Part shown: positions 58,695 to 64,000 of the stretch, piece after piece | Layout of the letters: each line of letters begins with the position of its first letter | How positions within the stretch are numbered: position 1 is the stretch's first letter | Assembly (NCBI RefSeq): GCF_902498825.1 | Contig: NZ_LR701459.1 | Location: 2,465,890 to 2,529,889, forward strand | Origin: Rhizobium sp. EC-SD404 | GTDB lineage: Bacteria; Pseudomonadota; Alphaproteobacteria; Rhizobiales; Rhizobiaceae | Length of the DNA stretch: 64,000 nt | Reading direction: 5' to 3' | The notes under the pieces: model-generated | What the model was told of the DNA's origin: nothing | What the model saw: the letters and a program-made list of their open reading frames with translations, nothing else | Databases searched by the model: none | Program-made: the position numbers and the translations under genes

Positions 58695-58916
58695 TTGGGC
58701 TCCCTCGCGGCATTCAGCGCTGCGCCCAAGAGCCACAGCGTTTGTCCGCTGCGCTCATACACCGTGTGCTGCGTGCCGGCCAAGCCTTGGCGCTCAAAGG
58801 CTTCGCTTCTCCTTTGCCATCGGCAATCGCGATGCTATAGGACGCGCCAGTTGTTCTGGATGCGGCGGCATGCCGTCCGTCCATGGCTTTTTTGGAGAGA
58901 GAGAGGCTTTTCCTGC

Positions 58917-60131
58917 ATGAGTAAGATCAAGGTCGCAAACCCGGTCGTTGAACTCGACGGCGACGAGATGACCCGCATCATCTGGCAGTTCATCAAGGAC
59001 AAGCTGATCCATCCATATCTGGACATCGATCTGGAATATTACGATCTCAGCATGGAAAACCGCGACGCCACCGACGACCAGGTGACGATCGACGCGGCCC
59101 ACGCGATCAAGAAGCACGGCGTCGGCGTCAAGTGCGCCACGATCACGGCCGATGAAGGCCGCGTCGAAGAGTTCGGCCTGAAGAAGATGTGGCGCTCGCC
59201 CAACGGCACGATCCGCAACATCCTCGGCGGCGTCATTTTCCGCGAGCCGATCATCTGCAAGAACGTCCCGCGCCTCGTTCCGGGCTGGACCAAGCCGGTC
59301 ATCGTCGGCCGCCACGCTTATGGCGACCAGTACCGCGCGACCGACTTCAAGTTCCCCGGCAAGGGCAAGCTCTACATGAAGTTCGTCGGCGAAGACGGCA
59401 AGGAGCAGGAATACGAGATCTTCGACGCGCCGAGCGCAGGCATCGCCATGGGCATGTACAACCTCGACGATTCGATCCGCGATTTCGCCCGCGCTTCGCT
59501 GAACTACGGCCTGCAGCGCAAGGTGCCGGTCTACCTGTCGACCAAGAACACCATCCTCAAGGTCTATGACGGCCGCTTCAAGGACATCTTCCAGGAAGTC
59601 TACGAGGCCGAGTTCGAGGCGAAGTTCAAGGAAGCAAAGATCTGGTACGAACACCGCCTGATCGACGACATGGTCGCTGCCAACCTGAAGTGGTCGGGCG
59701 GTTATGTGTGGGCCTGCAAGAACTATGACGGCGACGTCCAGTCGGACACGGTCGCGCAGGGCTTCGGCTCGCTCGGCCTGATGACCTCGGTTCTGCTCAC
59801 CCCGGATGGCAACACGGTCGAAGCCGAAGCCGCACACGGCACGGTCACGCGCCACTACCGCCAGCACCAGAAGGGCGAGGAGACCTCCACCAACTCCATC
59901 GCCTCCATCTTCGCCTGGACCCGTGGTCTCGCGCACCGCGCCAAGCTCGACGACAATGCCGATCTCGCCCGCTTTGCCGACACGCTGGAAAAGGTCTGCA
60001 TCGAGACCGTCGAAAGCGGCCACATGACCAAGGACCTCGCACTCCTGATCGGTCCCGATCAGCCTTGGCTCTCCACGACCGGCTTCCTCGACAAGATCGA
60101 CGAGAACCTCCAGAAGGCCATGGCCGCCTGA
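58917..60131 (+). CDS. icd: NADP-dependent isocitrate dehydrogenase
   Basis: 404 residues from ATG at 58917; the frame is open upstream but only this start gives the eukaryote-like alphaproteobacterial Icd opening [39 protein letters not shown] and [18 protein letters not shown] form the substrate site, and [20 protein letters not shown] the NADP region. It converts isocitrate to 2-oxoglutarate in the TCA cycle. It is ended by a strong terminator (60161). Transcribed alone. Confidence 0.97.
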   Translation: MSKIKVANPVVELDGDEMTRIIWQFIKDKLIHPYLDIDLEYYDLSMENRDATDDQVTIDAAHAIKKHGVGVKCATITADEGRVEEFGLKKMWRSPNGTIRNILGGVIFREPIICKNVPRLVPGWTKPVIVGRHAYGDQYRATDFKFPGKGKLYMKFVGEDGKEQEYEIFDAPSAGIAMGMYNLDDSIRDFARASLNYGLQRKVPVYLSTKNTILKVYDGRFKDIFQEVYEAEFEAKFKEAKIWYEHRLIDDMVAANLKWSGGYVWACKNYDGDVQSDTVAQGFGSLGLMTSVLLTPDGNTVEAEAAHGTVTRHYRQHQKGEETSTNSIASIFAWTRGLAHRAKLDDNADLARFADTLEKVCIETVESGHMTKDLALLIGPDQPWLSTTGFLDKIDENLQKAMAA

Positions 60132-60160
60132 GGCTTCGTCTTCTTGGGTTAAGTCTTCCA

Positions 60161-60189
60161 AACCCCGCGGTTCGCGCCGCGGGGTTTTT
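60161..60189 (+). terminator. icd intrinsic terminator
   Basis: AACCCCGCGG, loop TTCGCG and CCGCGGGGTT form a perfect 10-bp stem followed by TTT, about 30 bases past the icd stop. Confidence 0.9.
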
Positions 60190-60305
60190 CTTTGGTGGGC
60201 ATCCAATCCCGCTCAATATTTGGAACGAAGAGAGCGCGGCGCCTTTATTGCGACATACACGGGCCCGCGCGAGCGCTCGACAGTCAACAGGGGGAACGCC
60301 ACCGC

Positions 60306-61301
60306 ATGACCGACCACTCCACCGATCCGCTGAACGACCCGTCCCGGCTGCGCACCATTCTCGGCAATGTGGTAGAACGTGTGCGCGAGGCCGCGCCCTC
60401 CATGCACGAAAAGGCCGTCGAGACGGCCCGTGAGAGGGACAAGGCGCCGCCCCGCAAGGGCGATTTCGACAAGTTCGGCATCGCCGTCTTCACCCGCCAT
60501 GGAGAGCTTGTCTCGGCCGGCAATGCAGGCACCGGTTTTCCCATCCAGTCCATCTCCAAGGTCTTTGCGTTGGAAGTGGCTCTGGAGGCGCTGGGCGAGA
60601 AGCTATGGAAGCGGATCGGCCGAGAACCCTCCGGCGATCCTTTCAATTCCATCATCGATCTGGAGCGCGACAAGGGTAAGCCGCGCAATCCCTTCATCAA
60701 TGCCGGCGCGCTGGTCGTTTGCGACGCCCTCGTCGGCATCGGCGGCAAGTCGGGCCCGAACCGTCACGTGGTCGATTTCATCAAAGGCATGATCGACGAC
60801 GAATCGCTGTCGCTCGACCCGGACGTGATGGCGAGCGACCGCACAGGCGGCGATCTGAACCGCTCGCTCATGTACATGGCCAAGCACCATGAAAACCTCG
60901 ATCACGAGGTGGCGGACGTGATGGACGCCTATGTCCACCAATGCGCGATCACGCTCGATTGCCGCGGCCTGGCGAAAGCCGGTCGATTCCTGATGCATGA
61001 TGATCCGGACGACGGCGACGACAGCATCCAGCAAGCACGCCGCGCCCGTCGCATTCTCGCAATCATGATGCTGTGCGGCCAATATGATGGCTCCGGCGAT
61101 TTCGCGTTTCGCGTCGGCCTGCCGGCCAAGTCCGGCGTCGGCGGCGGCATTCTCGCAATTGCCCCTCATCGCGCGTCGATCGCGGTCTGGTCGCCCGCCC
61201 TCGACCCCATGGGCAACAGCTGGCTCGGCACGCTCGGCCTGGAGCTTCTGATCGAGCGCACCGATTGGTCCATCTTCGGCGCCGTCCGCAGTTCCGACTA
61301 A
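60306..61301 (+). CDS. glsA: Glutaminase A
   Basis: 331 residues from ATG at 60306, with GGGGGAA upstream. Serine-dependent glutaminase fold: the S82-xx-K85 pair in QSISKVFALE, then NPFINAGALVVCDAL, NRSLMYMAKHHENLDHEVADV, SGVGGGILAIAPHRASIAVW and MGNSWLGTLGLELLI. It hydrolyses glutamine to glutamate and ammonia in the cytoplasm. The N-terminal 45 residues are charged. It lies alone, between icd and the AI-2E family gene, whose EcfG-like promoter begins six bases past its stop. Confidence 0.95.
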   Translation: MTDHSTDPLNDPSRLRTILGNVVERVREAAPSMHEKAVETARERDKAPPRKGDFDKFGIAVFTRHGELVSAGNAGTGFPIQSISKVFALEVALEALGEKLWKRIGREPSGDPFNSIIDLERDKGKPRNPFINAGALVVCDALVGIGGKSGPNRHVVDFIKGMIDDESLSLDPDVMASDRTGGDLNRSLMYMAKHHENLDHEVADVMDAYVHQCAITLDCRGLAKAGRFLMHDDPDDGDDSIQQARRARRILAIMMLCGQYDGSGDFAFRVGLPAKSGVGGGILAIAPHRASIAVWSPALDPMGNSWLGTLGLELLIERTDWSIFGAVRSSD

Positions 61302-61306
61302 CGGTC

Positions 61307-61331
61307 GGAACGATTGTCATTAAAGCCTGTT
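61307..61331 (+). promoter_or_regulatory. EcfG-like promoter before the AI-2E family transporter
   Basis: GGAAC (61307-61311), 17 bases, then GTT (61329-61331). It matches the GGAAC-N17-GTT form, though T replaces the C of CGTT. The transporter ATG is at 61365, 34 bases after the -10-like element. Confidence 0.5.
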
Positions 61332-61364
61332 AAATCAAAGTCAGCAGCGTTGGGGACCTAAATC

Positions 61365-62405
61365 ATGCCGAGATGGAAGATCTCGATTGCGGTTGCGGCC
61401 GTGGTCGTCCTTCTCCTGTTCATACTGGTGCCGAGCGTCGCGCTGGTTCTCTTTTCTGGTCTTCTCATGGCCGCCTTCCTGAATGGCGGCGGCGGGCTCG
61501 TGGAACGCGTCACCAACGTTCCGCGAACCTGGTCGATCGGCATTTTTACGCTCTTGCTGCTGCTCGCCATCGTGGGGGTCTTCACGGTGGCGGCCACATC
61601 GATCGCCGCTCAGTTCAACGAGCTCGCCAGCCAGATCCCAGGCGCAATCGAAAATCTGCGCGGTCGGCTCGAAGAATATGAATGGGCGAGCAGCGCACTC
61701 GACCGCGCCAATCCGGCCGGGCTGATCTCGGGTGAAGGGGGCCGCGCGGCATCGAGCGCCGTGACATCGACCTTCGGTGCGCTCGGGAACTTCGTCATCA
61801 TCGTCTTCATCGGCATCTATGTGGCCATCGCGCCACGGCTCTATCGCGACGGCGTCCTGCAACTCTTCGCGCCTTCGCTGCGGCCCCGCGCCTCCCACCT
61901 ACTGGGAAAGAGCGCCTCGACGCTGAAGAACTGGCTTGCCGCACAACTGATTTCCATGACCGTGGTTGGTGTTCTCACCGGTATCGGGCTTCTGCTGATC
62001 GGCATGCCGCTCGCCTTCATTCTCGGCATCATCGCCGGTCTGCTCGCCTTCATCCCCAACATCGGTCCGGTCTTGGCAGTCGCGCCCGCGCTGTTGCTCG
62101 CCTTCGGCGAAGGCCCGTCCATGCTGCTCTGGGTCGCAGCCGTCTATCTCGCGGTACAGACGCTGGAAAGTTACGTGATCACGCCGCTCGTGCAGCAGGA
62201 GCGCGTTGATCTGGCACCCGCGCTGGTCATCGCCGCGCAGTTGCTGTTCGGTGTGCTTTTCGGCCTTCTCGGCCTGGCGCTCGCCATGCCGCTGGTCGCC
62301 GTCGGGCGCATGCTCACCAAGGAGCTCTACGTTCACGATTTCCTGGAGCGCGAAGCACCGCGCGAGACGCAGTTGCAATCGGCGGAAGACGAGCGGCGCA
62401 ACTAG
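61365..62405 (+). CDS. AI-2E family transporter
   Basis: 346 residues with about seven to eight membrane segments and a central soluble loop (about residues 75-145). AALVLFSGLLMAAFLNGGGG-like repeats at the start, SKSASTLKNWLAAQLISMTV and the end block LAFIPNIGPVLAVAPALLLA, then LESYVITPLVQQERVDLAPA, are the family core. Members export autoinducer-2, sodium/protons or related solutes; AI-2 itself is not proven. ATG at 61365, preceded by a putative EcfG promoter. It converges on alaS across a terminator (62408-62434). Confidence 0.9.
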   Translation: MPRWKISIAVAAVVVLLLFILVPSVALVLFSGLLMAAFLNGGGGLVERVTNVPRTWSIGIFTLLLLLAIVGVFTVAATSIAAQFNELASQIPGAIENLRGRLEEYEWASSALDRANPAGLISGEGGRAASSAVTSTFGALGNFVIIVFIGIYVAIAPRLYRDGVLQLFAPSLRPRASHLLGKSASTLKNWLAAQLISMTVVGVLTGIGLLLIGMPLAFILGIIAGLLAFIPNIGPVLAVAPALLLAFGEGPSMLLWVAAVYLAVQTLESYVITPLVQQERVDLAPALVIAAQLLFGVLFGLLGLALAMPLVAVGRMLTKELYVHDFLEREAPRETQLQSAEDERRN

Positions 62406-62407
62406 GC

Positions 62408-62434
62408 TGTTGCGGGGCAATCTCGCCCCCAACA
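62408..62434 (+). terminator. terminator after the AI-2E family gene
   Basis: TGTTG-C-GGGGC, loop AATCTC, GCCCC-CAACA: a 10-bp stem with a single bulged C, starting 3 bases after the stop. No clear T-run follows. Confidence 0.5.
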
Positions 62435-62511
62435 GACCGACCTCGATATCGAATGACAGTCATTCTTGACCGACGGGAGAACTCAGCCGGTCAAGGCAGC
62501 TGAGCTGGCCG

Positions 62512-64000
62512 TCAGGCCGCCAGCGCTTCTGCAACGGCCTCGATGGCCGCTTCCGCGCGCGTGCCGTCAGGTCCGCCCGCCTGCGCCATGTCAGGCCGGC
62601 CGCCACCGCCCTGACCGCCAAGCGATGCAGAAGCGACGCGTACGAGATCGACGGCACTGCGCGTGCCGGTCAGATCGTCGGTCACAGCCACGACGACGCT
62701 CGCCTTTCCGTCATCGCTGACGCCGACGAAACAGACGACGCCCGAGCCGAGCGCCTTCTTGCCGTCATCCGCCAGGCCCTTCAGTGCCTTCGGCTCGACA
62801 CCCGTGACCACGCGGCCGAGATATTTGACGCCGGCGATGTCGCGCGCCTCGCCACCGCTCGAACCGCCGCCCGGACCGGCCAGCGCCAGCTTGCGCTTGG
62901 CGTCCGCTAATTCGCGCTCGAGCCGCCTGCGCTCGTCCATCAGCGCTTCGACCCGCTCGACGACATCTGCCGGCTGAACCTTGAGGCTCGCCGCGATACG
63001 ACGCACGCGCTCGTCCTGCTCGGCGAGATAGGCCCGTGCCGCCTCGCCGGTCAGCGCCTCGAGCCGCCGCACGCCGGCACTCACGCCCGCCTCACCCACA
63101 ACCCGTACAAGGCCGATGTCGCCGGTTGCAGTCACATGGGTGCCGCCGCACAGCTCCACCGAATACGGCTTGCCGGCCTTGGCGCCCTCGATGCCGGTGC
63201 CCATCGACACGACACGCACCTCGTCACCGTATTTCTCACCGAAAAGCGCCATCGCGCCTTCCGCGATGGCATCCTCGACGCCCATCAGCCGCGTCGAGAC
63301 AGGCGCGTTCTGCACGATGATGGCGTTCGCCATCTCTTCCACGCGCGCGATCTCCTCGACGCTCATGGGCTTCGGATGCGAAATGTCGAAGCGCAGCCGT
63401 TCCGGCGCCACGAGCGAGCCCTTCTGCGCGACGTGGGTACCCAGCACTTCGCGCAGCGCTTCGTGCAGCAGGTGTGTCGCCGAGTGGTTCTGCCGGAGCC
63501 GCGAGCGGCGCTTGTGGTCGACCGTCAGGACGATGTCCTGGCCACGCGAAACGCTGCCTTCGCGAACCGTCCCGATATGAACGAACAGGCCCTCGCCCTT
63601 CTTCTGCGTGTCAGTCACGTCGATGGTGAAACCTTCACCCGCGATCTTTCCCGTGTCGCCCATCTGGCCGCCGGACTCGCCGTAGAACGGCGTCTGGTTC
63701 GCCACGAGTTCGACGCTCTCGCCAGCGGATGCCGTTTCGATTTCCTGGCCGTCGCGCACAAGGGCAGCCACGATCCCTTCGGCCTGCTCGGTGTCGTAAC
63801 CGAGAAAATCGGTGGCGCCGAAACGGTCACGCAGTTCGAACCAGACGCGTTCCGTCGCCGCATCGCCCGACCCGGACCACGCCGCGCGGGCTTCCGCCTT
63901 CTGGCGCGCCATCGCCGCGGTGAAGCCGTCGGTATCGACGCCGACGCCACGCAGCCGAAGCGCATCTTCCGTCAAATCCAGCGGGAAGCCGTAGGTGTCG
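62512..64000 (-). CDS. alaS: Alanyl-tRNA synthetase, N-terminal part outside the window
   Basis: About 496 codons at the C-terminal end of AlaS; the frame is open through base 64000 ([14 protein letters not shown] at the edge), so the catalytic half and the true start are missing. The editing domain has [16 protein letters not shown] and [16 protein letters not shown] (zinc/editing His and Cys). A coiled-coil region follows, and then the DHHA1-type C-Ala domain ending in Gly/Ala-rich residues. It attaches alanine to tRNA-Ala. Normal organisation of this end. It converges with the AI-2E gene. Confidence 0.96.
   Translation of the reverse strand, partial: DTYGFPLDLTEDALRLRGVGVDTDGFTAAMARQKAEARAAWSGSGDAATERVWFELRDRFGATDFLGYDTEQAEGIVAALVRDGQEIETASAGESVELVANQTPFYGESGGQMGDTGKIAGEGFTIDVTDTQKKGEGLFVHIGTVREGSVSRGQDIVLTVDHKRRSRLRQNHSATHLLHEALREVLGTHVAQKGSLVAPERLRFDISHPKPMSVEEIARVEEMANAIIVQNAPVSTRLMGVEDAIAEGAMALFGEKYGDEVRVVSMGTGIEGAKAGKPYSVELCGGTHVTATGDIGLVRVVGEAGVSAGVRRLEALTGEAARAYLAEQDERVRRIAASLKVQPADVVERVEALMDERRRLERELADAKRKLALAGPGGGSSGGEARDIAGVKYLGRVVTGVEPKALKGLADDGKKALGSGVVCFVGVSDDGKASVVVAVTDDLTGTRSAVDLVRVASASLGGQGGGGRPDMAQAGGPDGTRAEAAIEAVAEALAA

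Noticed and set aside
60225..60250. GGAAC box before glsA as an EcfG promoter
   Set aside because: The -10 part reads CTTT rather than CGTT; too weak to call.
62451..62465. GAATGAC-A-GTCATTC palindrome between the AI-2E gene and alaS
   Set aside because: Only 15 bases, lying between two convergent 3' ends; no regulatory role suggested.

Overview
The window reads as a chromosomal segment of a GC-rich alphaproteobacterium of the order Hyphomicrobiales (Rhizobiales). Supporting this are an alpha-type 205-residue S4, an ATP12 chaperone, a DUF1476 F1-ATPase inhibitor (zeta), separate purS/purQ/short purL, XdhC/CoxDEF maturation genes, a DUF1217 flagellar-type protein and short dispersed palindromic repeats. 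Genus cannot be fixed from the sequence alone. No tRNA, rRNA, CRISPR array or intact mobile element was found. Most genes are ordinary core genes, with about 64 intact or edge-cut coding regions and three decayed remnants.

Layout. 1-12.3 kb: the edge of a Tad-pilus-type gene, gor, DUF2059-rpiA, a DUF188 gene, fghA, a B12-binding regulator, a DUF1217 repeat protein, a DJ-1/PfpI gene and fdhA. A decay zone follows at about 11.05-12.3 kb with a frameshifted monooxygenase, an IS5-type transposase stub and a histidine-kinase scrap. 12.3-24.8 kb: crcB-rluC-ATP12-pccB, then a four-gene overlapping light-sensing operon (heme oxygenase, bacteriophytochrome, single-domain response regulator, REC-HWE kinase), rarA and a DegP-type protease. 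24.9-37.2 kb: dnaE, a 27-residue membrane ORF, TfoX-like and DUF2256 genes, a CoxD/CoxE/XdhC/MoeA-MobA maturation cluster, a type I periplasmic binding protein and a P1 peptidase. 37.3-51.4 kb: rpe and the purine cluster (purB, purC, purS, purQ, purL) with bolA and grxD. purS and purQ are separated by about 4.2 kb carrying an SGNH-type protein, a GSCFA protein, a PhyH-type dioxygenase and tryptophan dioxygenase. 51.6-64 kb: tandem Bcr/CflA transporters, ttcA, rpsD, a Pmp3-type peptide, murI, trmJ, icd, glsA, an AI-2E family transporter and the edge of alaS.

Themes. (1) Purine biosynthesis is nearly contiguous and linked to iron-sulfur/redox genes (bolA, monothiol glutaredoxin). (2) Red/far-red light sensing is encoded by a complete bphO-bphP-regulator-kinase operon whose last kinase carries the HRxxN motif of kinases feeding the PhyR-EcfG general stress response. 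Two good EcfG-type promoters (GGAAC-N16/17-GTT) occur elsewhere in the window. An AerR/PpaA-like B12 regulator lies 12 kb away, with no photosynthesis genes in view. (3) Formaldehyde handling is double: glutathione-dependent (fghA, supported by gor) and glutathione-independent (fdhA).

The most interesting items are the light operon with its possible link to general stress, the B12 regulator with a palindrome at its start, the SGNH-GSCFA-PhyH island splitting the purine cluster, the unannotated 27-residue ORF with a complete promoter and ribosome site, and a three-copy family of palindromic repeats at gene 3' ends.
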